64,000 bases of DNA, taken from positions 343,362 to 407,361 of the forward strand of contig NZ_FRDN01000005.1 of the NCBI RefSeq assembly GCF_900143285.1. Direction: 5' to 3'. Source of the stretch: Desulfitobacterium chlororespirans DSM 11544. Its GTDB lineage: Bacteria; Bacillota; Desulfitobacteriia; Desulfitobacteriales; Desulfitobacteriaceae. Position numbers and translations under genes: made by a program. Below the pieces are notes generated by a model. It did not search any database and was not told the origin of the DNA. It saw only the letters and a program-made list of their open reading frames with translations. Shown piece by piece: positions 8,532 through 16,852 of the stretch; positions within the stretch are counted from its first letter, which is position 1, and every line of letters starts with the position of its first letter.

Positions 8532-9932
8532 GTGAGACGAAAAAGTCGTTTTTGGCTTGCCCTATGGGCGGGCAAGAGCATGAGCAGTATATTAAAGCTG
8601 CTGGGCAAAAAAGGAACAACCCTGCCTGGCAAAATAGCTTTGCAGATTGAACCCCAGCTCATGGGCATGCTGAGCAGTGCTTATACGGATGGGATTATTA
8701 TGGTGACAGGAACCAACGGCAAGACTACCACAGCCAACCTCCTGGCCCAGATACTCAAGGCGGACGGGAAGATCTTTGCCTTTAATCAGGCGGGGGCTAA
8801 CTTAGTCACAGGGATTACCGGGGCGTTGCTGACCAATACCGGTTGGGGGGGACGATCCAAAGTAAAGATGGCTCTTTTGGAAGTGGATGAGGCTACGGTA
8901 CCGAAATTCTGTCAGCAGGTTACCCCTCATGTCGCCATCGTAACGAATTTTTTCAGGGATCAGCTAGATCGCTATGGAGAACTTGATACTACCATTAAAC
9001 TGGTCCGGGACGCTATTTCCCCTCAAACTCATTTGATTCTTAATGCTGACGATCCCCTGGTAGCTCAATTCGGCCGGGAGCGAATCCATACCTTATATTA
9101 TGGGGTGGAGCAGACCCCGGATAGTAAGACCTACAGCACAGAGACTCGGGAGGCGAGGTTCTGCCCTCATTGCGGAGCAGAGTTGGTCTATACTCTTTAT
9201 CATTATGGACAATTAGGGATCTATGCCTGCCCTTGCGGTTATCAGCGTCCAGAGCCCCCTGTACTGGCTCAGAATGTCAAAGCGGGGGAAGACGGAATCC
9301 AATTTAGGGTGGAGCCGACTTCCTATTCCATAGCCTTGCAAGGATACTATAATCTTTACAATGCTTTAGCTGCCATGACGGCAGCCAAGCGTATAGGAAT
9401 AAAAGACCGGGAGATTCAGAGAGGCTTAAGTGAATTTATACCACAGGCCGGCCGCATGGAACAATTCATCCTGCCCCAAGGAGCGGTTACTTTGACCCTG
9501 GTCAAGAATCCCACCGGCTTTAATCAAGTGATTCAGACCGTATTAAGCCGTAAAGAGCATCCTATTCGGCTGCTCATCGGCATCAATGATTTAGCGGCCG
9601 ATGGCCGGGATATTTCCTGGCTGTGGGATGTAGACTTTGAGTGTTTAGGCCGGGAGGAGGGGCGGATTCAAAGAATTGTCTGTTCCGGGCTGCGGGCAGA
9701 GGATATGGCGGTCCGTCTCAAATATGCAGGAGTGCCGGCAGACAAGTTGCACCTTGAACGGGAAATGAGCAATGCTCTGGAAAAGTTATCTGAGGGCTTG
9801 GCAGGCCAGGCAACGATCTTTATCCTCCCTACCTACACCTTGCTTTTTCCCACACGGGAGCTTCTGGCCAATAGGCAGATTAAGGGCCGCGAGCTGAATT
9901 CAAGGCAACAAATCCAAAGAGGGGAGGGGTAA
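8532..9932 (+). CDS. murT: Lipid II isoglutaminyl synthase, MurT subunit
   Basis: The 466-residue Mur-ligase-fold protein activates the D-Glu carboxylate of lipid II with ATP; ammonia from GatD then gives D-isoglutamine in peptidoglycan. The Mur P-loop VTGTNGKTTTANLL is near the N-terminus. The zinc ribbon of MurT (CPHCG and CPCG, about residues 213-235) and a C-terminal DUF1727 domain are present. The start is GTG 8532, eight bases after GGAG. The gatD gene follows after 2 nt. Confidence 0.93.
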   Translation: MRRKSRFWLALWAGKSMSSILKLLGKKGTTLPGKIALQIEPQLMGMLSSAYTDGIIMVTGTNGKTTTANLLAQILKADGKIFAFNQAGANLVTGITGALLTNTGWGGRSKVKMALLEVDEATVPKFCQQVTPHVAIVTNFFRDQLDRYGELDTTIKLVRDAISPQTHLILNADDPLVAQFGRERIHTLYYGVEQTPDSKTYSTETREARFCPHCGAELVYTLYHYGQLGIYACPCGYQRPEPPVLAQNVKAGEDGIQFRVEPTSYSIALQGYYNLYNALAAMTAAKRIGIKDREIQRGLSEFIPQAGRMEQFILPQGAVTLTLVKNPTGFNQVIQTVLSRKEHPIRLLIGINDLAADGRDISWLWDVDFECLGREEGRIQRIVCSGLRAEDMAVRLKYAGVPADKLHLEREMSNALEKLSEGLAGQATIFILPTYTLLFPTRELLANRQIKGRELNSRQQIQRGEG

Positions 9933-9934
9933 AT

Positions 9935-10699
9935 TTGAAAATCAAACTCGGCCATCTCTATCCGGATTTGTTGGATCTCTATGGGGATCGAGGAAATATT
10001 CTGGTCTTAGAAGCACGAACCCGTTGGCGTGGGTTAGATTTTGAGGTTCAAAATGTTTCTTTAGGGGAACAGATTGATTTTCATGCTTTGGATATCTTAT
10101 TTCTCGGGGGAGGATCGGATCGGGAACAAAACATACTCGTGGCTGACCTGATGGGGCGGGTTGAAGAATTAAAGGCAGCCATTGAAGATGGACTGGTGGT
10201 ATTATCCATCTGTGGTGGTTATCAGCTTCTGGGTCAATACTATCAGACCGCTGAGGGGCAGAGGATTCCTGGTTTAGGGATTCTGGATCTCTGGACCGTG
10301 GCCGGTGCCAACCGCTTGATCGGCAATGTGGTGGTGAATTTAGAGCTTGAAGAGCTGGCAGAAGTGAATTCCGACTCCCTGTCTACTTTGGTAGGATTTG
10401 AAAATCATTCGGGGAGAACTTATCTTGGCCCTGGACTAGAACCCCTAGGTAAGGTCATCCATGGTCATGGGAATAATGGTGAGGATCAAGGAGAGGGCCT
10501 GCGTTATAAGAATGTCTTCGGGACTTATTTGCATGGGCCCCTGCTGCCTAAGAATCCTCATTTTGCAGATGTGCTGTTGAAATTAGCTATGGAAAGAAGA
10601 GGAGAAGCTGGGAACTTAACTCTTTTAGATGATCAATTAGAAAGACTTGCCCATGAAACTGTAGTGGAGCGAATTCTTGCCAAGCAGAAGAAAATTTAG
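9935..10699 (+). CDS. gatD: Lipid II isoglutaminyl synthase, glutaminase subunit GatD
   Basis: The 254-residue CobB/CobQ-type class I amidotransferase frees ammonia from glutamine for MurT. The nucleophile is Cys93 in LSICGGYQLLG and the catalytic His is in GTYLHGPLLPKNP. It begins with TTG 9935 behind GAGGGGAGGGG. As in many family members no canonical Glu of the triad is obvious. Confidence 0.93.
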   Translation: MKIKLGHLYPDLLDLYGDRGNILVLEARTRWRGLDFEVQNVSLGEQIDFHALDILFLGGGSDREQNILVADLMGRVEELKAAIEDGLVVLSICGGYQLLGQYYQTAEGQRIPGLGILDLWTVAGANRLIGNVVVNLELEELAEVNSDSLSTLVGFENHSGRTYLGPGLEPLGKVIHGHGNNGEDQGEGLRYKNVFGTYLHGPLLPKNPHFADVLLKLAMERRGEAGNLTLLDDQLERLAHETVVERILAKQKKI

Positions 10700-10852
10700 C
10701 AGAATGCAGATTGAGAGTATATCATTGAGGCTATACTCATATAATAGATATAATCCCGAAAAATAAGCTAATTAATGGGGAAAACAAAGTGATGCCAAAA
10801 TTTACATGGCAAATAAGGCTGATTTGAAGGTTTTTTAGCTTATCTCAACGTC

Positions 10853-10897
10853 ATACTTCGTTGACACTTTTTAGGGTTATTGTCTATAATGAAGTAT
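10853..10897 (+). promoter_or_regulatory. Near-consensus promoter framed by an inverted repeat (toxin-antitoxin operon)
   Basis: TTGACA at 10861 and TATAAT at 10885 are separated by 18 nt. ATACTTC (10853-10859) and GAAGTAT (10891-10897) frame the promoter as a 7-bp inverted repeat, a plausible operator for the ribbon-helix-helix antitoxin. The operator role is inference. Confidence 0.75.
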
Positions 10898-10928
10898 AGC
10901 TGTGGCTAAATGACTTGGGGGTGCTGGT

Positions 10929-11207
10929 GTGGCAGAGAGTAAGCGGATAATGATTAGTTTGCCGGAGAATTTGCTCGCGGAAGTGGATGATGTCGTTACG
11001 CTTGAGAATAGAAATCGTAGCGAATTTATACGTGAAGCAATCAACAGTGTTCTTCATGAACGCCGGAAACGGGGAATCCGCGAACAGATGCGTAAAGGTT
11101 ATGAGGAAATGGCTCAATTGAACTTAGCCATTGCCAGAGAGCTGTTCCTTGCTGAGGAAGAGGTCCAGGTGGTTTATGAAGATTCTAATGTGGAGTGTCA
11201 GAGATGA
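10929..11207 (+). CDS. ndoAI: Antitoxin EndoAI/MazE-type, ribbon-helix-helix
   Basis: The 92-residue protein opens with a ribbon-helix-helix DNA-binding domain ([19 protein letters not shown] then [10 protein letters not shown]), and its C-terminal tail is expected to block the toxin. It matches the size and order of Bacillus YdcD/EndoAI. The start is GTG 10929 after a G-rich site. The stop overlaps the toxin start by ATGA, so the two are translationally coupled. It likely represses its own promoter. Confidence 0.9.
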   Translation: MAESKRIMISLPENLLAEVDDVVTLENRNRSEFIREAINSVLHERRKRGIREQMRKGYEEMAQLNLAIARELFLAEEEVQVVYEDSNVECQR

Positions 11208-11554
11208 TTATAAAACGCGGGGAAATCTACTATGCTGAACTTAACCCCGTCGTCGGATCCGAGCAAGGCGGTACCCGTCCTGTGTTGGTGATCCAAAATG
11301 ATATCGGAAATCAGTTTAGTCCGACGACTATTATAGCTGCGATTACATCTCAGATTGCCAAAGCAAAGCTGCCGACTCATGTGGAGGTGCGGGCCAAGCG
11401 CAGTGGTTTGGAAAGGGATTCGGTCATTTTGACCGAACAGATCCGAACGATTGACAAAAGCCGCCTCAAGGAGAAGGTCGCCGTTCTTGATGAAGAAGTG
11501 ATGTTGAGGGTGGATCAAGCGATTGAAATCAGTTTAGGACTGACTGATATTTAA
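11204..11554 (+). CDS. ndoA: mRNA interferase MazF/EndoA
   Basis: The 116-residue PemK/MazF-fold toxin cleaves single-stranded RNA at short sequences. Family signatures are the N-terminal [28 protein letters not shown] and the central TSQ segment. I place the start at ATG 11204 (MIIKRGE), coupled to the antitoxin stop; a GTG nine bases upstream would sit on the ribosome site. In Firmicutes the gene commonly follows alr-type cell-envelope genes, as here at a few kb. Confidence 0.93.
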   Translation: MIIKRGEIYYAELNPVVGSEQGGTRPVLVIQNDIGNQFSPTTIIAAITSQIAKAKLPTHVEVRAKRSGLERDSVILTEQIRTIDKSRLKEKVAVLDEEVMLRVDQAIEISLGLTDI

Positions 11555-11600
11555 TGAGTATAATACATGAAGTGAATATAAATTAAGATAAACACAGCGG

Positions 11601-11632
11601 CAGCGTTGGTCGGAACGACTAATGCTGTTTTT
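11601..11632 (+). terminator. Terminator after the toxin gene
   Basis: CAGCGTTGGTCG pairs with CGACTAATGCTG (two G-T pairs) across GAA, followed by TTTTT. Confidence 0.85.
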
Positions 11633-11749
11633 ATTCTTCATCACTTAATGCAGAGCGTTGAATAGTATGTTTAGGGAAGAGGCTCTGCGCAGCCCAATAA
11701 TCATACTCTATAAGCCGGTGTAGAGAAATGTATGGAGAGGAGATACATA

Positions 11750-12481
11750 ATGAAGCGCAAACCTGTCATTGGTATAACTGCTGCTCATTGTAATGAGGAG
11801 TTAAAATCCTATCCGCGGGCCCGCTATGTGGAAGCGGTTAAGCAAGCGGGAGGGCAGCCCATACTATTACCCCCAGTCGCTGCCGCTGAAGATGCCGAGG
11901 AAGTCATTGCCCTTATGGATGGACTTATCCTTACGGGTGGAGGGGATATCTCCCCTGTTTTGCTGGGGGAAGATCCGCTGCGGGGAATCGGGGACTGTAT
12001 GCCGGATCGGGATTTCAGTGAGATTCTCCTGACCCAAAAGGCTCTGGAAGTGAACCTTCCTCTCTTAGGGATATGCAAAGGGGTTCAAGTGCTGGCTGTA
12101 GCCGCAGGCGGAAAGATTTTTCAGGATATTATCAGCCAATGCCCAGGATCTATGGAGCATAAGATGAAAGCCCCCCGGGACTTCCCTTGGCATGAAATAA
12201 CTCTCAAGGAATCCCGATTAAGGACCTTCCTTGGTGAAGAGCGAATCGCGGTAAACAGTGTTCATCACCAGGCAGTTTCCGAGGCTCCCCAAGGATTTGT
12301 GATCAGTGCTGTCGCTCCCGATGGCATCATCGAAGGGATTGAGAAAGTTGACGCGTATTTCTGCATAGGAGTGCAATGGCATCCTGAAGTGATGATGAAG
12401 GATAAGAGCAGTCAAAAAATATTTCAGGAGTTAGTGGCGGCAGGGGCAGGATATTATAGAAAGAAAGCATTGACATTTTAA
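11750..12481 (+). CDS. Class I glutamine amidotransferase-type gamma-glutamyl hydrolase (peptidase C26, PuuD-like)
   Basis: The 243-residue protein is related to gamma-glutamyl-GABA hydrolase. The catalytic Cys is in PLLGICKGVQVL and His-Glu is in GVQWHPEVM; the oxyanion segment LTGGGDISP is also present. It probably hydrolyses a gamma-glutamyl amide in the cytoplasm; the substrate is unknown because no polyamine genes are nearby. The start is ATG 11750, behind GGAGAGGAG. Confidence 0.85.
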   Translation: MKRKPVIGITAAHCNEELKSYPRARYVEAVKQAGGQPILLPPVAAAEDAEEVIALMDGLILTGGGDISPVLLGEDPLRGIGDCMPDRDFSEILLTQKALEVNLPLLGICKGVQVLAVAAGGKIFQDIISQCPGSMEHKMKAPRDFPWHEITLKESRLRTFLGEERIAVNSVHHQAVSEAPQGFVISAVAPDGIIEGIEKVDAYFCIGVQWHPEVMMKDKSSQKIFQELVAAGAGYYRKKALTF

Positions 12482-12580
12482 TAGTGTTAGATTAAAATTG
12501 CTTTATAAATAAAAGTAATTAAATAGGTTTAGTTGGATATATATTGAAATCTCCTTAACTGGATGGCTGATTAGTCAACT

Positions 12581-12626
12581 AAAGGCCCTATGACATTAGT
12601 GAAATACTGATGTTATGGGGTCTTTA
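12581..12626 (+). terminator. Terminator hairpin in the 12482-12759 gap
   Basis: AAAGGCCCTATGACATTAGT and ACTGATGTTATGGGGTCTTT form a nearly complete 20-bp stem followed by a T/A-rich tail. It separates the hydrolase from the molybdoenzyme gene. Confidence 0.8.
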
Positions 12627-12759
12627 TTATATAACCATGAAAACCATGAATGGAGGACTCAAACGGATAATTGATACAGTCATTGTTAAGGCAGGAATTA
12701 GAGTCATTAAGGCAGGCGGAATCACTTTATGTTTAACAAAGTAAGAAAGAGTAGGTGGG

Positions 12760-14895
12760 ATGAAAATGAGTGCTAAGGTAACTCAGAAGACAATTTGCGG
12801 GATTTGCCCGGGAGGGTGCGCTGTAGAGGTTGGAGTTAAGAATGGTGAATTAGTGGAGATCTTCCCTTTAAAGGGGGGGCCTTTTGGAGCCTTATGCATT
12901 CGGGGAAAACATGCACCTGAAGTGGTTCACTCACCTAATCGTTTGAAAAAACCGCTGATTCGTACAGGAAAACGGGGAAACGGTCAATTTAGGGAAACCA
13001 CCTGGGATGAAGCTCTGAATTATGTGGCTGAGAGGCTCCTGGCAATTAAGGAGAAATATGGCCCTCAAGCGGTAGCCAGTCATAGCGGAAGGGGAACCTT
13101 TGAACAGTCTTTTGCAGAGTTCACCGGTGGTGGGGAAACCATGACCTCCAGATTTCTTTGGCCTTTTGGCTCTCCTAATGTGGCTAGTGTAAGCTCCTTA
13201 TGTTTCACCTCTTTCGGTGTATTGGCGCCTAAGGCGAATTTTGGGCTGCTGGGACCCGCTTTAGAACCGGATATTGAGAACAGCAAGCTGATTGTTGTCT
13301 GGGGAGCAAATCCTGCTACGGATTCCCCGCCCTTTATGTTTGACCGGATTCTAAAAGCGAAGCAGAAAGGAATACGGATTATTGCCATTGACCATATGCG
13401 CAGCGATATTGCCAAAAGAGCGGATCAGTGGATAGCTGTTCGCCCCGGGACGGATGGCGCGTTAGCTTTAGGCCTTCTCAATTTGGTGATTGAAGAAGAA
13501 TTATATGACAAAGAATTTGTGGAGAGCTGGACTATAGGCTTTGCCGAGCTAAGGGAATATGTGAAAGAATTTTCCCCTGCTGAAGTAGAGAAGATTACTG
13601 GAGTTCCAGCTGAACAAGTCATTCAATTGGCCCGTCTGATTGCAACAACGAAGCATACGACTTTAAGGACGTATACCGGGTTGGAGTATTCCAATGGGGG
13701 AGTACAATCCATTCGAGCTGTCTATCTTCTTTGGGCCATTACCGGAAATATCGATGTGCCCGGTGGGTTAGTCATCAATCAGGCTTCGCGGCCAGGGAAC
13801 CAAAGATTACTTGCCTATAAACCTGAAGGTATAGCTCCGATTGGTGCGGCAGAATACCCACTGTTCTATGAACTTACGGAAAGTGCTCAATTTATGGAAT
13901 TCCCCAAAGCAGTCTTAGAAGGTAAACCCTACCAAATCAAAGGGCTGATCAATATAGGTGCATCTATTTTGACCTCCTATCCCCAAACCCAAATATGGGA
14001 AGAGACCTTTGAAAGCTTGGATTTCTTGGTGGTAATAGATCGTTTTCTCACCCGGGATGCTCAATTCGCAGACGTAGTGCTGCCGGCTACAACCTATTTT
14101 GAAAACACATCTTATCAGCGTTATCCAGGTTATCTGCGTTTAAGACGACCAGTGATTGAACCAGTGGGTGAAGCAAAAAGCGACTTGGCAATCTTGGCGG
14201 CTTTGGCTGAACGGTTAGGATATGGCGAGCTGTTTCCTCAATGTGATGATGAGTTTTTAAAGCAAGCTTTTGCTGAAAATCCTGAAGTATTGGAGAGATT
14301 ACAGGAAGCAGAAGATGGAATTCTCTTACCTCGACCGGAACCGCAGTATCAAAAATACGCGAAAGGGTTGTTGCGGGCTGATGGTCAAGCAGGATTTAAT
14401 ACCCCCTCCGGCAAAGTAGAAATCAATGCCGGCATACTGCTCCAATATGGATACGACGGCTTGCCGGTATACTCAGAACCCGCAGAAGGGAAGTTCGGCA
14501 ACCCGGATTTGTATAAGAAATATCCTTTGATTTTGAATACCGGAGCGAGAATTCAATCTACTTTCCGTTCCCAGCATTTGAATATCCCTGGTTTGCTCAA
14601 ACTTCAAGAAAAACCTCAGGTCATTATTAATCCGGAAGATGCTTCCCTTCGTGGTGTCCGGAATGGCGATAAGGTTGTCATTCGTACGGAACGGGGAAGT
14701 GTGGAGTTTTATGCTGCCGTAACGGAAGACATTCCCCAGGGAGTGGTAGAACTTAATGTGGGCGGGGGAGGGCCGATCCAGGCGGAACCCTGGCGCCATG
14801 CCAATGCCAATAATTTGACTGATTTCTATAATCGCGATCCAATCTCCGGGTTCCCGGTGTTGAAAGCACTTTTATGCCAGATTGAAAGAACATAA
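12760..14895 (+). CDS. Molybdopterin-dependent oxidoreductase catalytic subunit, orphan
   Basis: The 711-residue member of the DMSO reductase/CISM superfamily has an N-terminal 4Fe-4S motif Cys13-x2-Cys16-x3-Cys20-x25-Cys46. This is followed by the molybdopterin domains (VVWGANPATDSPP, IDVPGG) and a C-terminal dinucleotide-binding domain. Cys148 in SSLCFTSFG is a candidate molybdenum ligand by position. No twin-arginine signal is seen, so it is probably cytoplasmic. No iron-sulfur or membrane subunit gene is next to it, unlike most reductases of this class. ATG 12766 has better ribosome-site spacing (AGGTGG, 7 nt) than ATG 12760. The substrate cannot be told from sequence. Confidence 0.85.
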   Translation: MKMSAKVTQKTICGICPGGCAVEVGVKNGELVEIFPLKGGPFGALCIRGKHAPEVVHSPNRLKKPLIRTGKRGNGQFRETTWDEALNYVAERLLAIKEKYGPQAVASHSGRGTFEQSFAEFTGGGETMTSRFLWPFGSPNVASVSSLCFTSFGVLAPKANFGLLGPALEPDIENSKLIVVWGANPATDSPPFMFDRILKAKQKGIRIIAIDHMRSDIAKRADQWIAVRPGTDGALALGLLNLVIEEELYDKEFVESWTIGFAELREYVKEFSPAEVEKITGVPAEQVIQLARLIATTKHTTLRTYTGLEYSNGGVQSIRAVYLLWAITGNIDVPGGLVINQASRPGNQRLLAYKPEGIAPIGAAEYPLFYELTESAQFMEFPKAVLEGKPYQIKGLINIGASILTSYPQTQIWEETFESLDFLVVIDRFLTRDAQFADVVLPATTYFENTSYQRYPGYLRLRRPVIEPVGEAKSDLAILAALAERLGYGELFPQCDDEFLKQAFAENPEVLERLQEAEDGILLPRPEPQYQKYAKGLLRADGQAGFNTPSGKVEINAGILLQYGYDGLPVYSEPAEGKFGNPDLYKKYPLILNTGARIQSTFRSQHLNIPGLLKLQEKPQVIINPEDASLRGVRNGDKVVIRTERGSVEFYAAVTEDIPQGVVELNVGGGGPIQAEPWRHANANNLTDFYNRDPISGFPVLKALLCQIERT

Positions 14896-14939
14896 AAGAA
14901 TCCGGGAATGTAAAGGAAGAAAATTTGATGAAATTCCTA

Positions 14940-14968
14940 TTGACAAAAGATCTGTTGTAGAATAGAAT
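14940..14968 (+). promoter_or_regulatory. Sigma-A promoter upstream of the DUF2325 gene
   Basis: TTGACA at 14940 and TAGAAT at 14963 with a 17-nt spacer. A leader of about 180 nt, very AT-rich, would precede the coding start at 15157; I see no known riboswitch in it. Confidence 0.65.
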
Positions 14969-15156
14969 ACCCCTTAAGATATATTTATAAATCCTATAGG
15001 AATAATAATAGAATAAAAACATATAATTTTTGCATAGATAAATTAAAGAATGGTATAAAGTTTGCAGCTCTCTTTTTTTAATACAAAACGTAGTAAATTG
15101 ATTGGATAAGTAAGTATTGAAAAGTGTTATCATCTAGTGGAAAGAGAGGGATTAAA

Positions 15157-15465
15157 ATGAGGATTGCTATCGTAGGTGGGCAAAATCATAATCAAGAAAC
15201 GTATGGTAAGCTTCTGGGAAAAACAGGCCGGGTCGAAATTCACTTTTATGATGGCATTCCGAAGAAACATAATAAAAGGAATTTAGAGAAATTAATTAAA
15301 GACGTAGATTTGGTAATCGTAATTCTAGGAGCTTGTTCACATGCCAGTATGTGGGATACCAAAAAAGCAGCAAAAAAATGCGATAAAGAAGTGCTTTTTT
15401 CCAGGGGAATTGGAATTTCCTCTATAGTTAAGCAAATTGCGGGAAAACCTGCGTATACAGCATAG
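15157..15465 (+). CDS. DUF2325 domain protein
   Basis: The 102-residue protein has the pattern of DUF2325: an N-terminal Rossmann-like strand (RIAIVGGQ), and a conserved central CSHASMW segment with an exposed Cys-x-His, then FSRGIGISSI. Function is not established. The family often occurs near metal- or redox-related genes in anaerobes. ATG 15157 follows AGAGAGGG. It is followed 63 nt later by a YezD-like gene, and a terminator then separates both from the nitrogenase-like genes. Confidence 0.75.
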   Translation: MRIAIVGGQNHNQETYGKLLGKTGRVEIHFYDGIPKKHNKRNLEKLIKDVDLVIVILGACSHASMWDTKKAAKKCDKEVLFSRGIGISSIVKQIAGKPAYTA

Positions 15466-15528
15466 ATAGTTTCAGGCGGCGTATTCAGGAATGCCTTGAT
15501 CAAGTACCCTTGTCAGGAGGTGTTGAGG

Positions 15529-15723
15529 ATTAAAGAGAGCGAAAAAGTCCAACCCGCCGTCAGCCAAGTTAATCCTTCATGGGTAGTAACACTATTAGAA
15601 ATTATTGACTCAATGAAACATGGTTCTGTCACGATAATTGTTCAAGATGGTATTGTCATCCAGATTGATAAAAATGAGAAATTCAGGTTAAAAAACCAAG
15701 TTAACAGAAAAGGAACAGCCTAG
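15529..15723 (+). CDS. YezD-like small protein (DUF2292), with possible AUU start
   Basis: About 64 residues, matching the DUF2292 core pattern: a helix (WVVTLLEIIDSM), then GSVTIIVQDGIVIQID. The AGGAGG at 15515-15520 is eight bases upstream of ATT 15529, while the only standard start near it, TTG 15523, is two bases away and too close. ATT would give a family-typical N-terminus. An alternative is TTG 15523 or 15496. Members of this family are often found near sulfur-assimilation genes, which would fit an organosulfur role for the following cluster; that is inference. Confidence 0.65.
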   Translation: MKESEKVQPAVSQVNPSWVVTLLEIIDSMKHGSVTIIVQDGIVIQIDKNEKFRLKNQVNRKGTA

Positions 15724-15756
15724 TTGACAACTTGATAGTTAATTGACCAGTAAACT

Positions 15757-15810
15757 GGAGATTAAGCAGGACCTTGCCTTAAGGTTATCTACTTGATCTC
15801 CTTTTCTTTT
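15757..15810 (+). terminator. Terminator between the YezD-like and NifH-like genes
   Basis: GGAGATTAAG pairs with CTTGATCTCC around an inner ACCTT/AAGGT hairpin, then CTTTTCTTTT. It implies that the nitrogenase-like operon has its own promoter further down (15811-15885), which I could not identify. Confidence 0.7.
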
Positions 15811-15885
15811 GAGTAAAAGATCTTTAGTTTATGATCACGTCGGAAGTGTGTGGAGTAGACAGAATTAATTTTTGCGGAGGGTGTT

Positions 15886-16764
15886 ATGGGAAAGAAAATC
15901 ACACAGATTGCAATTTATGGTAAGGGAGGGATTGGCAAATCCACCACCACATCAAATCTAAGTGCAGCTTTGTCAAAGCTCGGATATAAGGTGATGCAGT
16001 TTGGCTGCGATCCTAAGAGCGATTCCACGAATACTCTGCGGGGAGGAAGGTACATCCCTACGGTGCTGGACACTCTGAGGGAAAAAAGTGTGGTGAAAGC
16101 ATCCGAAGTGATCTTTGAGGGCTTCAATGGAATCTATTGCGTGGAGGCAGGAGGCCCGGCTCCAGGGGTTGGCTGCGCAGGACGGGGGATCATCACAGCG
16201 GTGGAACTGTTTAAGCAGCAAAAAGTCTTTGAAAGCCTGGATTTGGATTTTGTCATTTATGACGTATTAGGGGATGTGGTTTGCGGAGGGTTTGCAATTC
16301 CGATTCGAGAAGGGATCGCTGAACATGTGTTTACGGTTTCCTCGTCAGATTTTATGAGCATTTATGCCTCCAATAATCTCTTTAAAGGGATCAAGAAATA
16401 TTCCAATTCAGGTGGAGCGTTGTTGGGGGGCGTCATTGCTAATTCCATCAACCAAGCCTATGCTAAAGCCATTGTCGATGATTTTGTTGAACGGACTCAG
16501 ACCCAGGTGGTGGAATATATTCCTCGCTCCATTACAGTAACCCAAAGTGAGTTGCAGGGAAAGACCACGATTGAAGCTGCTCCTGAATCCGAACAAGCGA
16601 AAGTATATACTCGTCTGGCCGAAAAGATTGTGGAGCATAAAAGCTCAAAGGTTCCCGCTCCCTTGGAAATAAAAGAACTGCAAGAGTGGGCGACAAGCTG
16701 GTCAGATCAATTGTTGGCCTTGGAAAGGGGAGTGGTTGTCGGAGGAAATGCCGCAGGTATTTAG
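15886..16764 (+). CDS. NifH-like nitrogenase reductase-type ATPase
   Basis: The 292-residue protein is the ATP-driven electron donor of a nitrogenase-like enzyme. The P-loop YGKGGIGKSTT (residues 11-21), the two 4Fe-4S ligands Cys97 (GVGCAGRG, with Arg100) and Cys133 (GDVVCGGFA), and the switch segments are all intact. It should therefore form the bridging cluster homodimer. The C-terminal tail differs from standard NifH and ends in a GVVVGGNAAGI segment. It begins the cluster NifH-, NifK-, NifD-like, ABC importer, NifX-, NifB-like. ATG follows GCGGAGGG. It is not distinguishable from true NifH by motifs alone; the partner subunits show it is a Nif-like system. Confidence 0.9.
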   Translation: MGKKITQIAIYGKGGIGKSTTTSNLSAALSKLGYKVMQFGCDPKSDSTNTLRGGRYIPTVLDTLREKSVVKASEVIFEGFNGIYCVEAGGPAPGVGCAGRGIITAVELFKQQKVFESLDLDFVIYDVLGDVVCGGFAIPIREGIAEHVFTVSSSDFMSIYASNNLFKGIKKYSNSGGALLGGVIANSINQAYAKAIVDDFVERTQTQVVEYIPRSITVTQSELQGKTTIEAAPESEQAKVYTRLAEKIVEHKSSKVPAPLEIKELQEWATSWSDQLLALERGVVVGGNAAGI

Positions 16765-16852
16765 CCCGCCTTTATCCTCAGTTTAATCAACCTGAACCAC
16801 CCTGAGCGGCCTGAACAGCTATTTCTAATTAAGACTTTAGGGGAGGAAAACC

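Noticed and set aside
12664-12722. Imperfect repeat of GTCATT-AAGGCAGG upstream of the molybdoenzyme
   Set aside because: Two short imperfect copies only; not enough for a named regulatory site.
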